DNA of 64,000 nt from Hirudinaria manillensis. Lineage: Eukaryota; Annelida; Clitellata; Hirudinida; Hirudinidae. Position 1 is the first letter of the stretch. Every line of letters begins with the position of its first letter. This document shows, piece after piece, positions 1 through 12,459 of the stretch. The position numbers were made by a program, and so were the translations under genes. A model generated the notes under the pieces. That model did no database searches. It worked only from the letters and a program-made list of their open reading frames with translations, and was not told the DNA's origin. The DNA lies in the NCBI GenBank assembly GCA_034509925.1, contig CM067535.1:9743201-9807200 (forward strand), read 5' to 3'.

Positions 1-11
1 CTTTGTTTCAG

Positions 12-3000
12 TTCGGCGCCCAACAATATGTTTGTGGCCCTTATGGCAACCCCATGATGCAACCTTCTCACCAACAGCAGATGTATTCCTGGGGCTCTAA
101 CAGAGCTAGCTGTCCTCCTAATCAACAGATACCCTCGGGGTTTTGCTCACCCAATAGCGGAAGGTCGAATGGAAGCTATGGTCAGACAGGCGCCATGTAT
201 GGCATGCAAGGCAAGGCTATCCGTCCTGCTGTGGGATATGGACAGTACGGTCACATGGGAAGCGGATATGGGGTGAGAACATGATTTCATTCAGACAAGT
301 GATTTCCTCGAGACTCGACAGCTCAATATTCGAGATCTTAAAGGAGAACTGGTTTATGAGGTCACAGAGTTATCAAATTTCAGTCATCTGAACGACAAAT
401 CATTTCTCAACAGAGCGTGATGTACGGCCAACCTTCTCCCATCATGCATAATCCCACTCCACCTTCGGTAACCCCGTATCTCTCTCCATCTGGAGCCGAC
501 ATGAAGCCCGGTATGGTAAATGGTGGAAAGATGCCATATTGTCCACCAGGAGCTAATGCAGGGTCGATGATTAAGAAAGAGCCGGGAATCAATCCCATGA
601 TGTCCGGCAGCTATCCACCTGGATATCGGGATGACCTTCGACTTACGTTTCCGGTCAAAGACGGGGTCGTTCTTCCACCCTTTAGACTGGAGCATAATCT
701 CAACGTGAGCAATCACGTTTTCCACCTGAGGGAATCCGTTTATCAGACGCTCATGATGAGGTTGGTGGAATTGTCATTCAAGGTGTTTCGAGATTCACGT
801 ATTCTTAATAAAGGCTTAGAATTCAAGCTAATTAATAGCTTGAAACATTTACGAGGGTTTGATTGATAGATTTGTAATGAAATAAGTGCAGAGATGAAGC
901 ACTATTTTAAGTAATGACATTAAATGATATAATAATCGGGATTTTTTATCAATATTATATGAAAAGCGAAAAAATTCATAGTCGAGAATTTCATTTCATT
1001 TGCGGAAGTTTTTTTAATATTCGAACCAAGCTATGTTATTGCTTAAAGAAAGGTTGCTTTCCCTACGTACTCGTAGCATCGAAGAGTTCATGAGTTTGAG
1101 TAACCAGGTTGCATGCTTTACAGGATGCAGCAATATTGATGATTAACAATATAACCTGGTTCCATTCTTCAGGCCAGACTTAGAGCTACAACTGAAATGC
1201 TTCCATCACGAAGACCGGCAAGCAAATACTAATTGGCCAGTTTCCGTAACTGTATCTGTGAATGCCCGCATGTTAGCCATAGAAAGGAATGACAACAGGG
1301 CCAACCACAGACCACTCTACCTCAAAGATGTCTGCCTACCTGGCCGGAACACCATCCAAATCACCGTTTCTGCTTGCTGTTGCGTGAGTCAAACTTATTG
1401 TTTACATTTTCAGATATTTGATTTGGTTCAAGAGATTTCAGTATTTAATTGTCTTAGGTGTCTTAGACTATCAAAAATTATGGAGAAAAATCCAATCAAG
1501 TTTTTATGTGACAGTGTCAACTTTCTGAGCCGAATGCTTTGGTTATATTATCACATTTGTAGCCTAAATTTGTCATAATTTGAAAAACATATTCGATTCG
1601 ATGCTATGCGATTTATAGTGCAATTTGATTTGACATCTTTATAGGTATGACTATTGCGAAAGGTGGCCGGAAACAACTAGGCCAAGTTTTGAAGTTCCGT
1701 ATGATTAACAATACACTTTTAAACCGAACTTTGAGACTTCCGAGAGAATTTTTGAGTGCGATAGCGATTTCTCAGCGACTATAAATTTTATTATGGCTCT
1801 AAACATGACGATTATGATGGTGGTGATACCGGCTTAAGCGATGATGTGAAGAGTCATAAACAACTTCTTGAGGAAAAGCAGACTAACGCCCATCTCGAGC
1901 TTGTTTCTCGTTAGTTTTGGTTGTTGTATTTGTTTTCAACAATTCAAGAATGCCTGAGAATATTTATGGAGAACATCAATGCCGGGTACAAAAGCGAGAC
2001 ATCTTAGAATCGAATTTCATCGTAACTTCCTGCAATGCTTTAAGTTGTTTTGAAAGAGGAGAAGCAAAAGTGTTTTTAACGCCTGCTTCCCCCAGAAAGG
2101 ATTTTTGTTGAAATTCTTTAAATCAACTTGCTCAAGTGCTTCAATGAATGCTTCTCACTACGAATAAAAAGCAAAATTCTGTTCTTGGATTCGATTAAAT
2201 TATTAATTATAAATTAATAATAAATAAGTTCATTTATAAGTAATGTAACGTTTTCAACGTGGAGCCAGTATTTATCAATCGATCACTTTTATTGTTAAAG
2301 TTATGTAAAATCAGCATAATTGATGTTATTGGTCATTAGCAACAAGGGTTGGTTATTCTTAGTGGAACTACGTTTGGCATCAGTTCGATAAAAGATGAAT
2401 TGCCAGGAGTTCAAAACTTTTAAAAATTTCTTAGGATATATTTTGATGTGATTCGACATAGACTTCTTGCACAAACTTTGTCGTGGCAAATGTTACACAT
2501 ACGAGCTTAATAATATTTTCGTCGATTTATTATACAAATAGTCATTTATTTTGTCAAATATTTCGATATACTGACGAATCTGAACTGATATAAAAGCAAA
2601 TTGAAGCCAAAAGAAAAATAATGCGATGTACATACGTTTAACATTAATAATGTGAATTGGCTTAAATGTTATTGCATTTATTATTATTACGTAAGTCTCC
2701 AATAATGCAAGAGTAGGTGATTTATATAGTTCCGTACGCCTGCAGCAAGGCCTGGTTTCGAACGCAACGCAATACGACATTTTTGGCGTTACCTTATTAA
2801 CGTTTTATTTTCTGCTGACAATTAGAATCAACTGTGATATGATATTCTGCTTCAGTCTCATCTCTTCGTCTTGCAACTTGTACATCGTCCGAGCATCAAG
2901 TCCGTTTTACAGGGTCTTCTCAGAAAAAGGATGCTACCAGCTGATCATTGCATCACAAAAAGTAAGACAGACAATAAATCGATTATTTGAGAAAATTCAC

Positions 3001-5915
3001 AGACTACCGCGTATAAACAATAACTCGCAGTACCATTCTGCGACGAATTCGAATGAAAAAGTCATTAGATGCACGTGGCTGAGACTCTAAACTGTTGTTT
3101 ATCCTGTTATTTTAAAACAATTTTTTAAATTCAATATTTTAAAATATCTTGAGCTCGTCAGCAATTCGTTTCAAAAGAATAATCGTGACGGTTTCAGTCA
3201 AGAGGAGTTTCTCTCAACAACCACCTTGCAATCCGTGCGTAGCACCTCCGTCTACTGAAGATCCAGCCATCAACTCTTCTGAGCCCATGAACATCAAGCT
3301 CCATCTCAGATGTCCTATCACCTGTCAACCTATCGCACTACCTGCTAGAGGGCACGATTGCAAGCACATACAAGTAAGAATCTACAATATTTTTTAATAA
3401 TTTGCTACATTGTTTTTAAGTTAAATCGGTCCTAAATTTTCACTTTTGCTTTCATCCTAAAGTGCTTCGACTTGGAGTCTTACCTCCAATTCAACTGTGA
3501 AAGAGGTCTTTGGAGGTGTCCTGTCTGCAAGTAAGATATTGAATTATTACTGAGTCAAATGTAGAATATATATAATGATATTATTATATAATTAATATAA
3601 TATATATAATACGTGTGATACATAATAGTACTTAGAAAATAATGTACCGAGAGTTACTATGATTTTTAAATAAGCATTTACCATATATCTTGAATTTAAT
3701 TATACATTATTCATGGAGTAAGATATCACGGACTTTTGCGTTATTTTGTATTTTTGGTTTGCCTCACTCGAGTACATTGATCGTAAACGAAATGTATGAA
3801 AATCTTTATAGCAAGCCGGCCCTATTGGAAGGGCTGGAAATAGATCAGTTCATCTGGAGCATTCTAAACAGTCTATCGGGAACAGACTTTGAAGAAGTTA
3901 CTATTGATTCTTCAGCCAGTTGGAAGCCAGTACCCAACAGCAAAATGATGAAGGAAGATGTCGGTAGGTGACGATTTGCCATTACTTGAATTCTAGCGAG
4001 TTCTTGTGCGAGCTCGATAGACGTAAGGACGTGGATAATTTCGTGACAAAAAGTTAAGGGATTAATTGGTTTCCAGGCAGCTGGAAATCTGATAATTTCA
4101 TTTTTTCTTCTGCTTGAATATTTAATGTGCATGTTTAATCATTTACATTTGCCGTTTTTAAATAATTTAAAAATTACAATCAATAATTACTGTGAGATTT
4201 GGCTATCTTTTACTTAGCTTTGTATGATGGTGCAATGAAAAAACATTTTTCAAGAACTCTTTAGTTTAGAATAAAACTCAAGCTCAAAAGTTTCTACCCT
4301 AACCCAGAAAATTTACATGGTTGACAGAACAAGTACTGAGAACTATGGCACGAACTAAAAGTCCAACACAATACTCTAACAAATCAAAAACCGAAAACAC
4401 ATCATGACGCCTTTAATATTCAAATTTCACAGATTCCAAACGTTGGGTAAAATCGATATCACCATCCAGCATGACTTTACCTACCATGTCATCTTGGCAG
4501 CAGTCCAATCCATTTCCTAGTAGTCAGGGTCAAGCCAGCAACTATCAGCATCAATCACAAGGTAAGATTGAGTAATCTTCACTTTAATCTTTAATTATCC
4601 ACTTGAATTAAGAATTGGAAAAGTTAAAATCACCTCAATAATCATGGAAATGAAGAAAATATGACTAAGAAATAATAATTTAATAATAGGAGATATTTAT
4701 GTAATAAACGTAATGTTTCCTTACTTGAAAAACTGCTAGAAAACATTTAAGCAAATATTCTAGGCATTCATCCATTTTATTGACGAGGGAGAAATTTGGC
4801 AGGTTCGGCTGGGTCTTTCTGCAGCAGCAGTGGGGTTAACATCGTAGGACCACCTGTCATGGGGTCGGCATACCCTAATCCTAACCCCGACACGAATCAA
4901 GCTCTCAGCCCTTCATTTCCCACTGCAGATACTCCAGACTTTCTTAATTCTCTTTCTCAAATGAATGACAATCTACTTTATTCCTCCGATGGCGGTCGGA
5001 CTCCGCAAGGGGCGGGTAGTTTACCGCGAACTCCCCAGCAACAATCAAACATGCCCTTCAATCACACGTTTATTAGCCAACAAGGCGGCAACAACTTCAA
5101 CAATCCCGGCACTCCGTCGGCTCTGGTAGATTATCGGCCCAATACCCCTCTAACAGACAACTTCCATCCTGCTACCCCCACTGAAGTCCAGCAGTGCAGC
5201 ACGATTACTGATAAAACTCAACAGAACCTGTCGTCCTCTCCATCTTCCTCCTCGTCCTCAACATCGGGCGGACTCCCTACTCTCACGTCGTCCACTCAAT
5301 CTCAGCAATGCAGCAACGGCAGTCGTAGCGTCACGGTAAAAGACCACGTCGATCCCGACAAGAATAACTCCACAGCATCGACGACCGCCAACGGCTCGAG
5401 CGATCGTCCGCCAAGCAGCCCTAGCAACAATTCGATGCACGAATCACGCGAATCCATGAAAACGCCGGAGTTGAAGGCAGAGTTTACTGCAGAAATTGGC
5501 TTCCACACTTCTTCCCTCATCGATTCGAATGACCAAGAGGATCTCGATGTAGGCTTCACGGTGATTCTTTGGCAGATATTTCATTCTAATTTTTTTATTT
5601 ATTGATTAATACTGACTCGAATCGTTATGTTAATGATTTCCACTTTAAACAATAATAAGCCTTAATCGAAATTAAAGCTTTTATACATGCTTTCGATAGA
5701 ATTGAGAAAAGCCATAAGTCAAAACGAGCCTAACTCCTGTCAATGTTACTAATCGTTACTTGCATTGTCATCAGCTTCTTCCGGATACATTGGGCGATCC
5801 GACAGAACTTTTATCCTACCTCGGACCCAACGATTCCCTCAACAACAATAACTGCAACAACAGCAGCAACAACAACAACATGACCAACGATGATCTTCTG
5901 TCGCTTTTCTCGTAA
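12..5915 (+). CDS. ZMIZ1: ZMIZ/Tonalli-family SP-RING (MIZ) zinc finger protein, 5' partial
   Basis: Exons: 12..272, 414..760, 1173..1383, 2856..2961, 3198..3373, 3463..3530, 3812..3963, 4433..4561, 4803..5548, 5775..5915. All junctions are in phase and give 778 residues; the first exon follows an acceptor AG, so the N-terminus lies outside the window. The Gly/Tyr/Met-rich start is followed by the ZMIZ-specific core (about residues 140-310, motif [20 protein letters not shown]), then the SP-RING (about residues 345-390: [29 protein letters not shown]), with the zinc-binding Cys/His residues present. A Ser/Asn/Pro-rich tail ends in the family signature LLSYLGP and DDLLSLFS. Family knowledge: ZMIZ1/2 and fly Tonalli are nuclear PIAS-like coactivators that act with SUMO machinery, nuclear receptors and SWI/SNF. 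Whether it equals ZMIZ1 or ZMIZ2 is not meaningful outside vertebrates. The family call is very secure. Confidence 0.95.
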
Positions 5916-6377
5916 TTCTCAAGTTTTCAGACAGATGACAATTGTGACCACGGTGTTAATGTGTTGATCACGGTGAGTATAGACGGTGACTCGTTAAAGT
6001 CTACGCGGCAAATGTGTCCTGCATCGGCAATGATTGATTTCTTATGTACGTCGTGAGACTAGCCATAATCCCCCTAACATTTTTTGTTTCATGCTCGCCC
6101 ACTTTATTCAGCCCACTCACTTGTTGGTTTGTTTCTCTTCATTCCGACCTTCAAAATCGTTAAGACTCTGTTTTATCTCAAGCTGCTGCAGCTGCAATAT
6201 TAAAGTAGTACCATCTCAAAGTAATTCTTGTTGTGCATTTTACATTATCATTACAAGCTTCCTAATTTAATTCTTGTTTAATCATACATTTCTTTATTTC
6301 ATCATGTATCCATCCATCTTTCTAGACTAATGTGGAGTGGAATAGAGATGGGAAAATCTATGTTTCAACTCCGATTA

Positions 6378-6410
<33 letters not shown>

Positions 6411-7854
6411 CGGCGACGATGATGATTTCGGTGGAGATGGGTTCTCAAGGGTATTTAATCGTCTTTTCGGTTTCGAAGCACTAGATCTATCTCAGATGTT
6501 TTTCATTTCAAAGGTTTTAGACTATCGCTGACGTATTCTGAAGACTTCGTTTCTAATCATCATTTTTTAATCATTTTCGTCGATGTCGCCACCACCGCGC
6601 AGCCATGGCATGGCGATCGTGTTTTCTATTTTCATCCTCCACAGCAGACTTTCATTTCAATCGTTCGAGACTTTTTATTTACAAACAGAAAATCCTGATA
6701 GCGAAAAGGGATATAATTTTGAGAGACATCCCTCTGGATGACCATGTCCCCAGTCGAATGGATGTTATTCCAGCATTACTGAATGTTAGATGAGAAGAAA
6801 AAAAAGTTATCAGATTGTCCGAGGGCTGTCTCCCCCGCCACTGAAAAAGTGAAATAGTGATGATTGTGATGATCGCGTCCCGAGATTGATCACTTATCCT
6901 TAAGTGGGTTGGAGGGACTTGGCGCTGGAGAGACTAGAACACCAAATTTGTAACCTATTCTTAGAAACGTTAAAATTACATCACTATAAGACCTTCCCCT
7001 TTATTTTGGCGTGCTATGCAAAGAAATCGAAAATTCCAGCTCTTTGTGTCACAATACCGGCATAATGCAAATATGTGTCTATTGGTCGCCAAGGTTTTAA
7101 ATTTCACATTGTGCTTATAATTATTTTTGAAAATGTTGTTTGTCTTTTATTTATTTTTTTTCTATTCACCAAAGTCGTGGCAAAAGTTTTCCGTCAGTTC
7201 CACAAGAGAACGCGGACGTGCAACTTCGGAAGATTGTAATCATCCCAAAGAAAAACAGCAGCGCACCCATTAGACCAATCATTATCATCGTCGTCATCGT
7301 GATGGGATTGTCTGTGTTTGGGGCCGCGTCTTGAGCATCGTAATACACCTTCATTTGAATTGTTAATAGTCATCGAATCTTGAATAAAAATGATTTCATT
7401 GCCGATGAATCGTCAGTCTGGATTAAAACAAATTTTGCAAACTTTAACTCGACGCCATTCCAATCGAGCTTATTGAGGCCCGACATCGATGCGACATCAG
7501 CAAACCTTATCTTCTCTTAAAAGAATCTTAAGTTATTCAACTCAACACATTAGCTAGTTATACCAGCTACGTTTATCAACTTGGTTGTCTCCAGCCACCA
7601 AGAGTACTATATCATAAAACTATATTATGAAAAATAAAAACTATAATAAAGAACTACATGACAAAAGTATATAAGTTTCTGTTGTCTCAAGAATTAAAGT
7701 GAAAAAAATGGAAAAAAATAGCCACTTAAACTTCTACAACTCCTTTATGTCTTCAATGAAAGTAGTTACCAGGCAGATAACATAAAGTTCAAAACAACTT
7801 AGAAATTAAAAAGATAACTTAATTAAATAAAAGAATCGATTTTTTGCCGAACAT
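5916..7854. other. 3' UTR/intergenic spacer between convergent ZMIZ and DRC7
   Basis: No conserved coding segment is visible. The stretch holds a (GAT)n/(GGT)n microsatellite near 6374-6427 and a possible ZMIZ polyadenylation signal AATAAA at 7383-7388. Short open frames around 6034-6270, 6605-6793 and 7140-7334 have low-complexity or unrecognisable translations and are not called. Confidence 0.6.
6374..6427 (+). repeat. (GAT)n/(GGT)n microsatellite
   Basis: About seven GAT units pass into GGT units and then GGC/GAC/GAT, in the 3' UTR or downstream spacer of the ZMIZ gene. Confidence 0.85.
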
Positions 7855-10800
7855 TCAAGACTGATTCCTGTTCAATCTCGAATCTGTGGCCAATCTCTCC
7901 TTCAGAGCTGTAAATCGAATCGGCGCCTGATTCTCGTGTCTAAATGAAAAGCATAATTGAAATGATTGACAGTCAATTGTAAAAGTAAAGAGTAATGAAA
8001 TTAAAATATTTGACAAATTCCCCGCTTTCAACTACCATTGTTTTAAAATTATATTTTGCCAAATTAGTCGCTAAGAAATCTAAAAACGATGCCGTGATCT
8101 GCAGCTCTTCGGAGCGGCACTCGTCACTACTACGAGGACTTCAAACCTAAGTTCTTATTCCTAAGCCGACGAATCTCTAACGAATTTCTGCGAGCGATTC
8201 CGATCGAAACGAATTTTGTCCTAGTCGTAGAATGGAAATTAACCTTATTTAATCTTTTGGGAATGAAACAAAAATAAAATAACAAAATAAATCTTCGAAG
8301 CAACCTTTTGAGTCTCATCTCCAATATCCGAATCCTGAAGGCAGCCTCGTTGCAATAGTTGATGTATTCATGTTCATCCTCCTTGGAAATGGTCATCTGG
8401 TTCTGTTGGAACCACAACTGCTTCTTCGTCATCTCGCCGATCTCCTGCGGTTTGTCGTACGATCATTAGTCGTGCCGTGGTAACGTCGTCTTTAAAAGCT
8501 CGTTTCGGCAATAATCAAGGATAAAATTAATATCGAGCGATTACTAAATCCAGAAAGCCGAGTTCTTTCTGGAAGCGGGGATATCTGCGATCCCGGCCTT
8601 AGAACGATACGAGGGGGTGTCGGCATTAAAGCGGCCTCGAATCATTTTTATTCCTTACCATTGCTTATCTAGAGTGACAAACTAATTGATGTCGTGCAAT
8701 GAACGTTCGTATGACCTTGTCGTATCGACTCTGAATGAGGTTAGCTCGTTCCACGAGCCTTTGCTTCATGTCCTCTAGAATGTCGACCTTAAGTTTTTCC
8801 AACTCCTGCTCATTCATCGATCCGACGTCCTTCTCCTTCGGAATGAAAGTCGAGAGAACGTCCAATTCGCTCTCCTCTTTGGCTAATTTCTCTTCCAAGG
8901 CTTGTCTCTCCTTAAAAGGAAATTTACAATAGTGAGGGAAAGCTTGAAAAAGTAGCAGCCGACCCAAAAGGTCTAAAAATCCTACCAGCATAGCTCTCCT
9001 CTTCTTGGCCTTGTCACTCCTTATGGCATCATAGAGAGATATTTCGAGTACCACGTTCGTTTCTTCCTGGATTCTTTCCTCGAGCATCGCCTGGACCTCC
9101 ATTTCAGATTCTCGAGTCATTTCTCCATAATGCTCTTGCATTTCGAGAAGTTTCAACATCATGTTATATAAGGCCACTTTTTTTCTGTCTTTCTTTAGTG
9201 GATTTGACTACAATTCAAAAATAAATTCAATGAAATACGAAAGTCTTCGACGAACGTTACAAAACACAAAAACGTATTATTCTCGACCGTGTAGACGGAA
9301 TAATTCGTGGACGGATTCCACACGATCATCTTCCCCTTCTCGTCGTTCTTGCTAGGTTTTATGAATTCGCGGACCGTCGCCGTTATACGGTTTTCTTCCC
9401 TGTGGTAAGACACGATGACTTTGTCGTCCAAGAGGCCGTAGGTGACCTCCGCCACGTTCTTCTCCAGGACGTCGTCGGGTCGGTTCGGTCGATAACGGAG
9501 GACGATTCTCTGGCACGTCGAAAGGGCGTTGTTGCACATTTTTAATCGAATAAAGCAAAATAATATTTATAAATGGCCTTAAATGATTTACGGAACGAGT
9601 TCTAACTCTTTAATGTGACGACTTATCCTTCGAGAACGTCCGGTCCGAAAACCTACCTCGATCTTCCTCGGAACGATCTCGTTCGGTCCGAATTTTTTCT
9701 CTCTGCGTCCGTACTCGACCAGCTTGTAGTAAAGATAATCGTCGCGGTCTTCGAAGTACTCCGTCATATTTGCCGACGTTTCGACCCTTTTTAGCAAGCT
9801 GTCCGGTCGAGAGTTCGAATAGAATATAGAAGTCCTTTGATTCTCGGCCGTATCTCCTACGCTTTTAAAGTGATGTTCTGTTTTGAAATTAAAAATGGTT
9901 CGATGAGTTGCAATGAGGTCCGAAAATTGCGAACGCACCTTTCAACTTGTTCGGCCTACCGGGCTGAAAGTATTCGTAAGTCCAGCCCGTCTCGTAATTA
10001 TACAGTCTTTTGTGCAATTTGTCCATCCTATTCTGAAATGTCTCCCTGACTTCGAGCAGATTTGTTCCTGGTAATCAAGAAAAGATTACCTATGAAGGCA
10101 TTTGGATACTATGGATTTGCCTGTAGAAATTCACTTTCATAGTCTTCAAATATCGAGAGTCGTTGGACCAATCCATCCTTCATGAGATACGGAGCAAATT
10201 TTTCTAGTTTGGACTTCTTATACAAAGTCACCTTCTTTCCTTCCGGACATCTTTTTTTAAAAGCTGGTCGTGATGCACGTTTACGGAGTTAACGATTTAG
10301 ACGATACCGCGATAACGTCGGAAAAATAACGTTTGTGGAAAATTCATTTATAGAGGTCTTTGGAAATTTACCTTCGTCCGTAATGACAAGCGGAAGAACC
10401 CAGGAAGGTGGGAGGTCGACGTAAGACGTCGTCTCTGCATCCGCCGTCTTTTATAAATAAAAAAAAACATTTATAGAGAAAATCCCCTTTAACTAAAATA
10501 TTTCACATTTACTAAAGGGTTGCTGGTCAGTTACCACTTAATGTCCATTATATAGACATTACTAAAGTGTTCCAGAATTTTACTAAAATTAGAAATAAAG
10601 TTATGTTCTTTAATAATTTATTGATTGTACAGTCCTTCTCAAATTCTCTCCGTCGAAGCTCGTGCTAGTGCACGTGTCCTTAATTTCAAAATTATTTAAA
10701 CCGTATACATTTATTATAGCTTATATAATTTTTTTACTTTTCTGTTTTAAAAAAAAAATTTTGAAATATTTGAAATATTGAAATATTTTATAAATAAAAG

Positions 10801-12427
10801 AAATATTTGGAAAAATATTGAATAATGTAGACAAAAAGTTAAAAGTATTTGATTAAAATTACCAACTTCTTTCTGCTCCTCATCATTGTTTTCATATTCA
10901 AATAAAGATTTTTTCAACTTCTTTGTCTCAATGGTATCATGCTTTAGGATCATAAATTCCCACAGTGATCCATCCCTCAAATTGTAATCAATTTCCTGTA
11001 TTTGTAATAGATATTAGCATTAGGTGCCTATGCATGGGTTGAAGCATTTGATGCTAGATAAGTCAACTTCATTTATAATGCAATAGAACGGGCCAGCAAA
11101 AAATCTCTCGACGATTAAAATTCGTGTTGCAACGAGAAATACTATCGAAGTAACCCTAACCCGACAGATTAATTCCACAAATTCAATAATTAAATTAACA
11201 AAATAAGCAGGTGAAGCAAATAAATAATAGAAACCTTCACTCCTTCGCTGCAATCCTGCATGCAGATCCAGGCGTTGCGGTCGTTCCAAACGTGCTCGAT
11301 GCCGAGATATTGCGGGCAGTCGACGGGATGGCTCGAGCCCGTGGTCGGCTCGATGAAAAAATGTTGTTCTACATCCCTTGACCCGGACAGGACTAACACC
11401 CAGGAATGGCATCGCAGGCCATACAGAAGATCTTCAGGGGGTAGTTCCATTCTCTTAAAACATTAAGATATATTAGATTAATTTAAATGTATCATTACCA
11501 TCCTATCTCCATATTCATTGTCCCCATATGTCCCAAAACTGAAAATAAATTACCCTGATTTTTTCAAGTTCTGCAGCCATCTTCAGCTGGTTTTCCTCTT
11601 CAAACTGCTTCATGTTCTTCATTTCCATGAGTTCCTCATATCTGCTCTTCTTGAATTTTTGAGCTTTCAGTTTTGAGTATTTGTTCTCCTTAGATTCCTT
11701 CCTAGCTTCTTCGACCTCGTGATTTTTAAAACTTTCGTCAAATTCTATGTCGCGTGCGAGGTCTCCGTCGACTCGTAAGATCCCTCACCTTTTGAGAGAC
11801 CGCAAAAAGCGGGCATTCGGCCATGGTCTGGTCGATGAGGCAAGTCTCCCTCGTGGCGTATCCGCTCACGACGTAGGCATCGTAGCCGACCCCAACGAGC
11901 AAGGAAGCCAAAAGGGTACTGTATTCGAAGCAATGGCCTCTTTGTAAGGTTAACACTGTTGCAGGAGAGAACAAATGGTCGGGCTGTGAAAAGCAAGTAA
12001 ATTTCTATTAGATGTCGAGCTGCAGGACGGCCAAATGAGCAGTACGTGCGTGCGTGCGACAGTGAGAGGGAGGAGCATCGCCTAAATGGAAAAGAGATTC
12101 TGAGGTTCTTAATATGGTGCCACAATAGGCAATCTATGTTTCCCTTGATCTTAACAGATTTTACGTCAATATTATGTTATGTTCCCATCAATTCATAATT
12201 ATTGTAATATTAATTTTTGTTTGAAATGGTTCAAGCCATTTAAATTCCTTATTGAAAAACAAGCAATGGATTGAAAAATCTAAACCATCAAGTGGTAAAA
12301 AAATTCCTCTTAAAATTTAAAGTCCCTCATCAGAGCTCAGAATCACCACAGGACTATGAAAAACTAAAGCTGGGGTAACCGTCGGATTCACCTCCCTATT
12401 ATGCTTAGCTAACTTCGCCCCTCCCCC

Positions 12428-12459
<32 letters not shown>

